A DNA stretch of 45,160 nucleotides, from the NCBI GenBank assembly GCA_021324515.1, contig JAJPIY010000081.1, forward strand, positions 1 through 45,160, in the 5' to 3' direction. Of the stretch, positions 1-6,816 are shown piece by piece. The notes below the pieces were generated by a model that did not search any database, was not told the DNA's origin, and saw nothing but the letters and a program-made list of their open reading frames with translations. The position numbers and the translations under genes were made by a program. Positions within the stretch are counted from its first letter, which is position 1; each line of letters begins with the position of its first letter. Source of the DNA: Planctomycetota bacterium (lineage in GTDB: Bacteria > Planctomycetota > Planctomycetia > Gemmatales > Gemmataceae).

Positions 1-14
1 AATTTGGCACAATT

Positions 15-101
15 CCCCCCCCACCCCAACCCTCCCCCACCAGGGGGGAGGGGGCCGTTTTTCTCCCTCCCCCCTGGTGGGGGAGGGTTGGGGTGGGGGG
101 G
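15..101. repeat. Long perfect inverted repeat of C/G-rich units
   Basis: Two face-to-face copies of a C-rich unit form a perfect inverted repeat of about 37 bases per arm (roughly 16-52 and 65-101) around a 12-base centre. Each arm contains the hairpin-forming core CCCTCCCCC...GGGGGAGGG. Related units recur in the gene-free gaps at about 32559-32611 and 42948-42990, so this is a dispersed repeat and not a site private to the next gene. It could form a strong stem in RNA or a cruciform in DNA. No gene is seen in 1-291; the short ORFs there are low-complexity translations of the repeat. Confidence 0.85.
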
Positions 102-145
102 AAAGGGAAAAAATGTCCAATCTCCCCGTGCTCAGTATAACACCT

Positions 146-221
146 CCGGTAGCGCTACCGGGGGGGGGCACACCCCCCGCTCGCCCTCGGGTCTATACCG
201 GGGTGTGCCCCCTCGCTCGCC
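146..221. repeat. G/C-rich dispersed repeat with palindrome
   Basis: This stretch starts with a perfect 16-base palindrome (CCGGTAGCGCTACCGG) and continues with two imperfect copies of a unit like GGGGCACACCCCCCGCTCGCC (about 161-184 and 198-221). The same unit, inverted and with tandem repeats in between, is found at 34578-34679. A partial copy (CGGGGTGCGGACGC) is near 43145. A flanking sequence at about 114-139 (GTCCAATCTCCCCGTGCTC) also recurs near 43177, so the block looks like a composite repeat that has spread as pieces. Confidence 0.75.
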
Positions 222-291
222 GGGGTGCGGACGCAACCGTGCAACCGTGCTCGCCCCAATCGAGTGGCGGGCTAATAAGGACTTATAGCTC

Positions 292-1980
292 ATGAATTCA
301 CGCACACACGTTTCCTTCGACTCGCCCTCGGCGATGCATGATAATAGTCAACACCATGACGCAAGGGACGGTCACGCCGTTTCTCCCTATCGCGCCGAAC
401 CCCTGACCGACTTTAGCCGAGCTGCCGCGCGGCGTGCGATGGACGCCGCTCTGGCCCAGGTGTCGTCGCAGCTGGGCCGCACTTATCCGCCCATCATAAA
501 CGGTCAAGCCGTCCTCACGGCGGCAACCTTCGACTCGCTCAATCCGTCGCACTGTAAGCAGGTCGTCGGCCGCTGTGGGCGATCGAGTGTCGAACAAGCA
601 GACGCCGCTGTCGCTGCGGCCAAGGCGGCGTTTCCGGCTTGGCGTGATACCGAGGCGCCGAAACGGGCCGAGTATTTGTTTCGGGCGGCGCAAGTGATGC
701 GGCGGCGGCGCTTCGAGTTGGCGGCGTGGCAGGTCTACGAATGTGGCAAACCACGGCGTGAGGCCGACGCCGACGTGGCCGAGAGCATTGATTACTGCGA
801 GTTCTACGGTCGAGAAATGCTGCGCTTGGCCCAACCAAGACGGCGCGACGTACCTGGGGAGGACAACGTCTATTTCTACGAGCCGCGCGGCGTCGCCGTC
901 GTCATCGCGCCGTGGAACTTTCCGCTGGCCATTCTCTGCGGCATGACTACGGCCGCCCTCGTTACCGGCAATACCGTGGTCATGAAGCCGGCCGAGCAAT
1001 CCTCCGTCATCGGCGCCAAGCTAATGGAGATATTCCAAGAAGTGGAATTGCCTCCCGGCGTGGTCAACTGTTTACCAGGCTTCGGCGAAGAGATTGGGCC
1101 GGTGCTGGTCGATCATCCTGACGTGACCTTGATTGCTTTCACCGGCTCACGCAGCGTCGGTCTGCACATTAACCGGCAGGCCGCCGAGGTCCGGCCGGGG
1201 CAGGAACAGATCAAGCGGGTCCTCGCCGAAATGGGCGGCAAAAATGCGATCCTCATCGATGACGACGCCGACATGGACGAGGCGGTCCTTGGCGTCGTAG
1301 CCAGCGCCTTTGGCTATGCAGGGCAGAAATGCTCGGCGTGCAGCCGGGTCATTGTGTTGGAATCGGTGCATGATGCCTTTGTCACGCGCTTGATCGAGGC
1401 AACACGCAGCCTGAAGATCGCTCCCGCTGAGGATCCCGGCTGCACGGTCGGCCCGGTCATCGATGCCGAAGCCCACCAGCGCATTGAGAACGCCATCGAC
1501 AAGGGCAAGAACGAAGGCCGGCTTGTCTATGCCGGCGATGTAGGTTCATGGAAAGAAGAGGGCTATTACATTGCGCCCCATATTTTTGATGATGTCGCGC
1601 CCAAGGCGAGCATCGCCCAAGAAGAAATCTTTGGCCCGGTCTTGGCGGTGCTGCGGGCGCGCGATCTCGATCAAGCGTTAGAAATTGCCAATGGTACGGC
1701 CTATGCGCTGACAGGAGGGCTGTTTTCACGCAGTCCGGAACACATTGCCCGCGTCAAGCGTGAGTTCCGCGTCGGCAACCTGTATATCAATCGCAAGATC
1801 ACCGGAGCGCTAGTCGATCGTCAGCCGTTTGGCGGTTTCAAGATGTCGGGTATGGGCTCTAAAGCAGGCGGTCCCGATTACTTGCTCCAGTTCGTCCTGC
1901 CGCGTACTATTACAGAAAATACGCTCCGCCGCGGCTTCGCCCCCGATGTCCACAAGATTGAGTGCGCTATAGAAAATTAA
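292..1980 (+). CDS. 1-pyrroline-5-carboxylate (glutamate semialdehyde) dehydrogenase
   Basis: An aldehyde dehydrogenase of the P5C dehydrogenase type, which oxidises glutamate gamma-semialdehyde to glutamate with NAD+, the last step of proline and ornithine/arginine breakdown in the cytoplasm. Visible motifs are APWNFPLAI (cofactor fold), EMGGKNAI with the general-base Glu at residue 313, GQKCSACSR with the catalytic Cys at 347, EEIFGPVLAV, and FGGFKMSGMGSKAGGPDYL near the C-terminus, a variant typical of this subfamily. The family core starts at about residue 33 (YRAEPLTDFS); the first 32 residues are a His/Asp-rich extension not usual for the family. The ATG is preceded by AAGGA ten bases upstream. 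At 562 residues it is slightly longer than RocA-type enzymes. It stands alone on the plus strand; the arginase-family gene at 3117 could supply the same pathway, which is inference. Confidence 0.9.
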   Translation: MNSRTHVSFDSPSAMHDNSQHHDARDGHAVSPYRAEPLTDFSRAAARRAMDAALAQVSSQLGRTYPPIINGQAVLTAATFDSLNPSHCKQVVGRCGRSSVEQADAAVAAAKAAFPAWRDTEAPKRAEYLFRAAQVMRRRRFELAAWQVYECGKPRREADADVAESIDYCEFYGREMLRLAQPRRRDVPGEDNVYFYEPRGVAVVIAPWNFPLAILCGMTTAALVTGNTVVMKPAEQSSVIGAKLMEIFQEVELPPGVVNCLPGFGEEIGPVLVDHPDVTLIAFTGSRSVGLHINRQAAEVRPGQEQIKRVLAEMGGKNAILIDDDADMDEAVLGVVASAFGYAGQKCSACSRVIVLESVHDAFVTRLIEATRSLKIAPAEDPGCTVGPVIDAEAHQRIENAIDKGKNEGRLVYAGDVGSWKEEGYYIAPHIFDDVAPKASIAQEEIFGPVLAVLRARDLDQALEIANGTAYALTGGLFSRSPEHIARVKREFRVGNLYINRKITGALVDRQPFGGFKMSGMGSKAGGPDYLLQFVLPRTITENTLRRGFAPDVHKIECAIEN

Positions 1981-1989
1981 AAGAGACGA

Positions 1990-2104
1990 CCGGGCGGGTT
2001 GGCTATGGTGTGCAGGGAGAGCCTGCAACAAACAAAACACGTCAAGCCGGTTCTCCGGCTGACCCTCTTCTCTGTTCCTGAAACACCAGCCCGCCCGGCG
2101 TTTT
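1990..2104 (+). terminator. Multi-stem structure with T run, between convergent genes
   Basis: A 13-pair closing stem (CCGGGCGGGTTGG with CCAGCCCGCCCGG, one G-U pair) spans 1990-2094. It encloses two more hairpins, TGCAGG-GAGAG-CCTGCA (2011-2027) and AGCCGG-TTCT-CCGGCT (2045-2060). The 3' arm is followed by CGTTTTC. It sits between the stops of the dehydrogenase gene and the convergent lipoprotein gene, so a bidirectional terminator is the simplest reading. The branched shape also allows a small structured RNA. No known RNA family was recognised. Confidence 0.45.
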
Positions 2105-2137
2105 CTCGCGGCGCAGCTTAGGCGACGTAGCCCGCTC

Positions 2138-2740
2138 TCAACGACGACAGCCCAGGAACCCCCACCCGACGCCGACAACTGGCGCCGGCGCTACGTATTC
2201 GACAATGGGTTGCTCAACGATCACGGGTGTGGCCCGGTAGACGGTGCGAACCGGAGTGGGCTGTAAAGCGGTGTCTTGCAAGGCTTGAATGACCCGCGTA
2301 TCTACTCCTTGACGATTGAGCCAAATAATCTGGTCCGCGGTCAGCCGATAGACGACACCGCTGGTGCGGATTTGTTCGATGATCTGTTCGGGCGGCACGG
2401 CATTCTGCGTCATGTGGACGATGTCTTCGAGACTGGGTGCGCGGGCGACGGCTTCCGCCGACGCGGCTTGGACGGCACGCTGGGCTTTTTTGGCTGCAAC
2501 CCCATCGGCGATGGCGCCGCCGATCAGTCCTGCCCCGGCGCCGAGAGCGCCACCTGCCAGGGCTGCCCCCGGACCATGCCCGGCCAGGGCGCCGACGCCG
2601 GTGCCGATAAGGCCGCCAGCCGCCGCGCCGGTGCCAGCCGCCGTCTCACATCCGCTGCTGATGGCCAAGCTCGTCAGCAAGCCAGCCACGAACAGCGTGC
2701 GGACGTAACCCAACGCTTCCGGCTTGCATAGAACTATCAT
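2138..2740 (-). CDS. Glycine-zipper lipoprotein
   Basis: A small predicted lipoprotein (200 residues). The start was moved from the ORF-track ATG at 2869 to the ATG at 2740 for two reasons: AAGGAG lies six bases ahead of it, and the protein then begins with a lipoprotein signal peptide ending in a lipobox-like AISSGC. After the Cys comes a glycine-zipper segment of about 45 residues (repeated GxxxG such as GAAAGGLIGTGVGALAG), which is known to insert in or pack against membranes. A second domain (about residues 100-155; SLEDIVHMTQ, VYRLTADQIIWLNRQGV) resembles the helical part found after glycine zippers in other planctomycete proteins. The C-terminus is rich in Pro and Val. The exact role is unknown; envelope attachment is inferred. 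Confidence 0.75.
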   Translation of the reverse strand: MIVLCKPEALGYVRTLFVAGLLTSLAISSGCETAAGTGAAAGGLIGTGVGALAGHGPGAALAGGALGAGAGLIGGAIADGVAAKKAQRAVQAASAEAVARAPSLEDIVHMTQNAVPPEQIIEQIRTSGVVYRLTADQIIWLNRQGVDTRVIQALQDTALQPTPVRTVYRATPVIVEQPIVEYVAPAPVVGVGWGFLGCRR

Positions 2741-2818
2741 GTCCCAACTCCTTCTGCTTCCGAGCATGCCCCGTTTTGCCGGCGCGGGCAGAGCAACCGA
2801 CAAAATGCGACATCGTTG

Positions 2819-2848
2819 CGGATAGCATAACTCATGCGCATTCGTCAA
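2819..2848 (-). promoter_or_regulatory. Possible sigma70-type promoter of the glycine-zipper gene
   Basis: On the minus strand, TTGACG (2848-2843) and TATCCG (2824-2819) are separated by 18 bases, with a TG just upstream of the -10 (extended -10). Transcription would start about 70 bases before the ATG at 2740. The -35 is good and the -10 only moderate. The rest of 2741-3033 holds no convincing gene. A small perfect inverted repeat, CCTGTT-AG-AACAGG, lies at 3013-3026 just ahead of the tRNA. Confidence 0.35.
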
Positions 2849-3033
2849 TCTCAGCCGCGTTTCGGCCACGGAACGCCAGAGCGCCTACAACCTCACTCTA
2901 CCCTATCGGTCAAGAGGAGAGGTCCACATAAATCAGGAGCAATCCGTTTGCCTGTCTTTCCCCGTCTACGCCGCGGACCCAAACGGCAGACCGCTTGTAG
3001 GAAAGGCCAAAGCCTGTTAGAACAGGAAATAAG

Positions 3034-3105
3034 GGGCCTATAGCTCAACGGCAGAGCAGGGGACTCATAATCCCTTGGTTGCAGGTTCGAATCCTGCTGG
3101 GCCCA
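3034..3105 (+). tRNA. tRNA with CAT anticodon (Ile2-like, or elongator Met)
   Basis: A full cloverleaf can be drawn by hand: acceptor GGGCCTA/TGGGCCC (3034-3040, 3098-3104), D stem GCTC/GAGC, anticodon stem GGGGA/TCCCT with loop CTCATAA (anticodon CAT at 3066-3068), and T stem GCAGG/CCTGC with loop TTCGAAT. The discriminator base is A and CCA is not encoded. It is not the initiator: position 1 pairs with 72, and the anticodon stem lacks the three consecutive G-C pairs next to the loop. The variable region (CTTGGTTGC) resembles the isoleucine tRNA that reads AUA after lysidine modification more than elongator Met, but this is a judgement by eye. Confidence 0.93.
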
Positions 3106-3116
3106 CTATTCGGATT

Positions 3117-3944
3117 ATGAAGAGCAGCTTTATCTTTTTCCCTTTTGACCTGTTTGGCAGCTCTGGCACGAGCGCCGGCGTCACCCTGCTGGCCGACGAA
3201 CTGCGCGAAATTCTCGCCGATAATCGCCGCGAACGGTTGCCGACGCGCGCGCAATGTTATACCGATCAGGTTCGTCTGCGCGAGTTCCACTTTGACACGC
3301 TCGCCGCTTATGCCGATTGGCGGCGCCAGGGCCGGCAAGCCGTGCGGCAAGTGCTGCGCCAGGGCGATTTTCTCTTCTGGATCACAGGCAACCACTTGGG
3401 CGCTCTGCCAGTTTATGATGAACTGGCCAACAGCGGCGAGGATACGCTCGTCGTGCAATTGGATGCGCACCTGGACATTCACCACTTCCGTGATTGCACA
3501 AAGGAGCTTTCGCACGGCAACTTCTTGCTGCATTGTGAGGGAACGCTGCCCCCGCTGATCAATCTGGGCCATCGCGATCTATTGCTAGTACCCGACTACA
3601 TCGGTCGCTATTATCGCTGTACCTTCAGTGCGGCGGAACTGGCCATCGATCCGCAGCCCGCCCTCGACGCGCTGCGTCAAGCAAGGCGCGGCGCCCAGCG
3701 CGTGTTTGTGGATGTGGATTGCGACGTGCTCGATCCGCTGTGCTTCCCAGCAGCGGCACAGCCGGTGCCCTTTGGTTTGTCCGCGTCTCTGTTGCTGCGC
3801 CTGGTAGATGCGATCTGGTCGCCGAACGTGGCGGGACTGATGCTCTCGGAATTCGATCCCAGCCGCGATCGCAACGATCAAAGTCTGGCCATGTTGGTAT
3901 GGCTGCTCGAATACCTACTGTTGCGGCAGCACGAACCGGCGTAA
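3117..3944 (+). CDS. Arginase/agmatinase-family ureohydrolase
   Basis: A member of the binuclear manganese ureohydrolase family (arginase, agmatinase, formimidoylglutamase), which hydrolyses guanidino or formimino groups. All six expected metal ligands can be placed: His93 (GNH), Asp116, His118 and Asp120 (DAHLD), and Asp201 and Asp203 (DCDVLDP). The late motif SEFDPSRD is also present. The length, 275 residues, is near the family norm. The track start at 3075 lies inside the tRNA and is rejected; ATG 3117 gives MKSSFIFFPFDLFGSSG, a sensible family N-terminus. It begins only 11 bases after the tRNA and has no clear Shine-Dalgarno site, so it may be co-transcribed with the tRNA. The substrate cannot be told from sequence; the nearby P5C dehydrogenase makes arginine breakdown attractive, but this is inference. 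Confidence 0.82.
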   Translation: MKSSFIFFPFDLFGSSGTSAGVTLLADELREILADNRRERLPTRAQCYTDQVRLREFHFDTLAAYADWRRQGRQAVRQVLRQGDFLFWITGNHLGALPVYDELANSGEDTLVVQLDAHLDIHHFRDCTKELSHGNFLLHCEGTLPPLINLGHRDLLLVPDYIGRYYRCTFSAAELAIDPQPALDALRQARRGAQRVFVDVDCDVLDPLCFPAAAQPVPFGLSASLLLRLVDAIWSPNVAGLMLSEFDPSRDRNDQSLAMLVWLLEYLLLRQHEPA

Positions 3945-3945
3945 A

Positions 3946-4029
3946 CCGTCGTCGCCCGTCGTCCGTTGGCTGTCGGCCGTCAAACCGAATGCCAACAACT
4001 CTCAACGGACGGCGGACGACGAACAACGG
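3946..4029. terminator. Probable bidirectional terminator between convergent genes
   Basis: The 87-base gap between the ureohydrolase stop and the convergent LolA-like gene stop contains an imperfect inverted repeat: CGTCGTCGCCCGTCGTCCGTTG (about 3947-3968) against CAACGGACGGCGGACGACG (4003-4021). There is no clear T run. Placement between two convergent stops supports a role in ending or insulating transcription. Confidence 0.4.
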
Positions 4030-4031
4030 CG

Positions 4032-4769
4032 TCACGGTTTCTCGAACACCTTGTCATCGAGCTTTTCTGCATATTTCGCCTCAGTGATCTCGCTTTCGAT
4101 GTAGGTCTTGCCGTCGTACTTGATCGTGACCTTACGCGCGGTCATTATGCCATCGACGTCCCGATAGTCGCTGTACAGCGTCTCCGCCGCAACCTCTTCT
4201 CCCCCGCGCAAGGGATCTTTGATGCGTGTTTCCACTTTAAGCAACAAGTAGTTCTCTTTGTCGAAGTACAGGTTGAGGTCGCGGAAACCTCTGTGTTCGA
4301 CGTGCAGACCAATGGCCGGACGATCGTCGATTTTTTCCTCCCCCAGCGGCGACAATTTGTATTCTCGGTCCAGCAGCACCACCAGATGAGAGATCAAGTT
4401 GGCATTGAGTTGTTCGCGCATCTCATCCAATTCTTCCTTGACGCATTCTCGGCTCAGGTCGCCGAACTTGACCCATCCTTTGTCACCGTTGAGGACTTGG
4501 ACCAGTTTGCCCAGTTTGGACTCCGCAACCGTGCGTGAGCGGTCGGGCGCCTGGAGCGAGGTTTCGGTAGTGTACTCCAGGTCGAGAAGTTTGCCCTTGG
4601 TTTTGGTAATGTAGCCTTTGCATTTCGCCAGATTATCACCACCGTGGGCCTTGATGGCACGTGCAACAATTTCCCGCATCTTGGCATCTTCATCCTTATT
4701 GCCGCGGACGGAGAAGATGATGATCCCAAAGACGCAAACAACGCCCACGACTCCCGCGATTTTCCGCAT
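4032..4769 (-). CDS. Secreted LolA-like (outer-membrane lipoprotein-sorting-like) protein
   Basis: A 245-residue protein with an N-terminal hydrophobic segment (residues 4-21) that is a signal peptide or membrane anchor. The helical start (VARAIKAHGGDNLAKCK), the long run of beta strands and phrases such as NLYFDKENYLLLKVE and YSDYRDVDGIMTARKV are like planctomycete proteins of the LolA/LolB fold, a half-barrel that binds lipid-like ligands in the periplasm. GGAGG lies six bases before the ATG and fixes the start. It lies 119 bases downstream of the dehydrogenase gene on the same strand; a short 7-pair hairpin (4804-4822) in the gap could attenuate read-through. The fold call is by resemblance only; the ligand is unknown. 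Confidence 0.6.
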   Translation of the reverse strand: MRKIAGVVGVVCVFGIIIFSVRGNKDEDAKMREIVARAIKAHGGDNLAKCKGYITKTKGKLLDLEYTTETSLQAPDRSRTVAESKLGKLVQVLNGDKGWVKFGDLSRECVKEELDEMREQLNANLISHLVVLLDREYKLSPLGEEKIDDRPAIGLHVEHRGFRDLNLYFDKENYLLLKVETRIKDPLRGGEEVAAETLYSDYRDVDGIMTARKVTIKYDGKTYIESEITEAKYAEKLDDKVFEKP

Positions 4770-4888
4770 AATCGGCCTCCACTCCCGAGTGAAAGAAGCA
4801 ACGCTTCCTCCAATAGAGGAAGAGCCCTGTTATTGCCAGATTCGCTCAGAAATGCTAGACCGATTTTTTGCGGGTCTCGTTCAGCCGT

Positions 4889-5962
4889 TCAGCGGGGTTC
4901 GTTGCACGACAACGCCGCCAGCACGGCGTCGGCCACTTCCACAGTGCTGGCGTCGCCACCCAGGTCCGGGGTGCGCGGGGCGCCGGCCTTGAGCACGTCG
5001 GCCACGGCCTTTCGCAAGGCGGCGGCGCTTTTGTCCAGTCCCAGGTGCTCCAACAACAGTCCCGCTGACAAGATGGCCGCCAACGGATTGGCGATGCCCT
5101 TACCAGCGATGTCCGGCGCCGAGCCATGAACTGGCTCGAACATGCTTGGATACGTGCGCTCGGGATTGATATTGGCACTGGCGGCTAGGCCCATGCTGCC
5201 AGTGACGATGGCGCTGAGGTCGGTCAAGATGTCGCCGAACAGGTTACTGGCCACTACCACGTCGAAGGTCTCCGGCTTACGCACAAAATCCATGGCCGCC
5301 GCATCAACCAAAAGCGAATGGGCCTGTACGTCCGGGTAAGCGCGCTGAACGTCTCGGAATACTTCGTCCCACAACACCATGCCGAACGTTTGGGCGTTCG
5401 ATTTGGTAATGGAGGTGACTTTTTTGCGGCGTTTGCGCGCGCCTTCAAAGGCGGCACGCATAATGCGTTCACAGCCGCGGCGTGTGAAGGTGTTGGTCTG
5501 GATGGCGATTTCGTGGGGCGTACCCTGATAAAGTCGGCCGCCAATGGGTGCATACTCGCCCTCGGTGTTCTCGCGATAAACCACCATGTCAATGGAACCA
5601 GGCGCCTTGTCGCGCAACGGCGACTGGACGCCGTCAAACAGGTAAGCAGGGCGAAGATTGACGTATTGATCGAAACGGCGGCGCATGGGCAACAACAGGC
5701 CGTGCAGCGTAATATGATCGGGCACCTCCGGATGGCCGATGGCCCCCAAGAGAATCGCGTCGTGCCGGCAAAGAATGTCCCAGCCGTCGGGCGGCATCAT
5801 TTGCCCCGTTTTTTGATAATGGCTGGAACTCCACGGTAGCCGATTCCACTCAAGGACGGCTTGGTCATGGCGGCGGGCGGCGTCGGCGACCCGGATGGCT
5901 TGCTCGATCACTTCCGGCCCGATACCGTCGCCGCCAATTACAGCAATGCGGAAAGCTGCCAT
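4889..5962 (-). CDS. Tartrate/D-malate dehydrogenase-type decarboxylating dehydrogenase
   Basis: A beta-decarboxylating dehydrogenase of the isocitrate/isopropylmalate family, probably of the tartrate or D-malate subgroup. Seen in order: GDGIGPEV near the start, WSSSHYQKTGQMMPPDGW and LGAIGHPEVPDHITLHGLLL (the substrate-side segment that marks the tartrate/malate group), FDQYVNLRP, YRENTEGEY, TKSNAQTF with the catalytic Lys, the Asp cluster DILTDLSA for the divalent metal, and EPVHGSAPDIAGKGIANP for NAD binding. The track begins at a TTG (5977); ATG 5962 is preferred because GAGG lies nine bases upstream and MAAFRIAVIGGDG matches the family start. Length is then 357 residues, normal for the group. 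It likely acts on D-malate, tartrate or 3-isopropylmalate; the choice cannot be settled here. Confidence 0.85.
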   Translation of the reverse strand: MAAFRIAVIGGDGIGPEVIEQAIRVADAARRHDQAVLEWNRLPWSSSHYQKTGQMMPPDGWDILCRHDAILLGAIGHPEVPDHITLHGLLLPMRRRFDQYVNLRPAYLFDGVQSPLRDKAPGSIDMVVYRENTEGEYAPIGGRLYQGTPHEIAIQTNTFTRRGCERIMRAAFEGARKRRKKVTSITKSNAQTFGMVLWDEVFRDVQRAYPDVQAHSLLVDAAAMDFVRKPETFDVVVASNLFGDILTDLSAIVTGSMGLAASANINPERTYPSMFEPVHGSAPDIAGKGIANPLAAILSAGLLLEHLGLDKSAAALRKAVADVLKAGAPRTPDLGGDASTVEVADAVLAALSCNEPR

Positions 5963-6117
5963 TGTCTGGTTCCTCAAAGTAAGTTATGACCTCTAGCCGC
6001 TTGCCACAGAGCGTGCAGCGGTAGGTTGCGACAATTTAGTCGGTGCGGCAAGCGAGTCAAGTGGCGGGAGACTTCCGCAATGTGGGAGATAGCTGGAAAA
6101 GTCTGGGCTACGACCAG

Positions 6118-6145
6118 AAGGGAACAGTCTTTATCCTGTTCCCTT
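6118..6145 (+). promoter_or_regulatory. Perfect hairpin directly ahead of the lipoprotein start
   Basis: AAGGGAACAG (6118-6127) and CTGTTCCCTT (6136-6145) form a perfect 10-pair stem with an 8-base loop, ending three bases before the ATG at 6149. If that ATG is the true start, the stem covers the only AAGGG that could serve as a ribosome site, so it could control translation. The same sequence could be a protein operator in the gap between the divergent genes 4889-5962 and 6149-6814. If translation begins at ATG 6080, the hairpin falls inside coding sequence. Confidence 0.45.
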
Positions 6146-6148
6146 ACA

Positions 6149-6814
6149 ATGGCGGCCCGGATTTTTCCCTTTGCTCTGGTCTGCCTTGCGGCCGGTTGTG
6201 AGAGCAATTTCGGCGTCAGACAGCAGGGCGACCCCCTCTTGGGCATTCATGCCGCGCCCCGACAGCTGGAGCCCTCGACTCCCCCCAGCAACGCAACCGC
6301 CCAGGCAACGTCCGGCCCCATCCCGCCGATGCCGTCTTCATACACGGCGACGGGCACGGCTCCGGTAGCTGGCGGTGAGACGGCTACTCCTGAAAACCCA
6401 CGCAATTTACGCATGGCCGGAGATACGCTCGCCCCGCCCCCTCCCTCTCCTTCTCTGACGGGGGGGAACGGAGCAGGCGCCGCAGCAGCGCGCGGCGCCT
6501 CTCCAGCTGTCAATGTGGGCAATCCCGAACCTGTACCCCCAGTCGGGACCACCGCGAACTTGGCAACTTCCTCTGGGTCCAGCGTATCTGCTGCCAATAT
6601 ACGGACCTATGAAGACGCCCAACAATTCCTGAAACAGCATCATGTCACATGGCAGCGCATGAGCCAGGACGACGGCGAGTGGAAATTTGCTTGCGGAATC
6701 CCCAATCCCAGCAATCCTCACGTGAACAAGACCTACCAAACCAACAGGCCGTTCCCTGATCTTCTGTCGGCGATGCGCGCCGTCATCGCCCAGATCGAGC
6801 AAGCGCCGCAGTGA
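6149..6814 (+). CDS. Proline-rich lipoprotein of unknown function
   Basis: The product (221 residues) starts with a short lipoprotein signal peptide, MAARIFPFALVCLAAGCES, with lipobox CLAAGC. Next is a low-complexity Pro/Ala/Thr/Gly linker of about 125 residues, then a compact C-terminal domain of about 70 residues (RTYEDAQQFLKQHHVTWQRM, EWKFACGIPNPSNP) that I do not recognise. ATG 6149 was chosen so that the signal peptide is N-terminal; ATG 6080 has a GGGAG nine bases ahead and would add 23 residues, so the start is not certain. The gene is divergent from the dehydrogenase and convergent with the giant gene, with only two bases between the two stop codons. It is likely anchored to a membrane facing the periplasm. 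Confidence 0.68.
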   Translation: MAARIFPFALVCLAAGCESNFGVRQQGDPLLGIHAAPRQLEPSTPPSNATAQATSGPIPPMPSSYTATGTAPVAGGETATPENPRNLRMAGDTLAPPPPSPSLTGGNGAGAAAARGASPAVNVGNPEPVPPVGTTANLATSSGSSVSAANIRTYEDAQQFLKQHHVTWQRMSQDDGEWKFACGIPNPSNPHVNKTYQTNRPFPDLLSAMRAVIAQIEQAPQ

Positions 6815-6816
6815 CC

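Noticed and set aside
298-999. 233-codon minus-strand ORF
   Set aside because: Shadow of the P5C dehydrogenase gene.
2834-3043. 69-codon plus-strand ORF before the tRNA
   Set aside because: No ribosome site, basic low-information protein, and it runs into the tRNA.
4804-4822. Terminator between the tartrate dehydrogenase-type gene and the LolA-like gene
   Set aside because: The 7-pair hairpin lacks a following T run on the minus strand; at most a weak attenuator, mentioned only in the gene entry.
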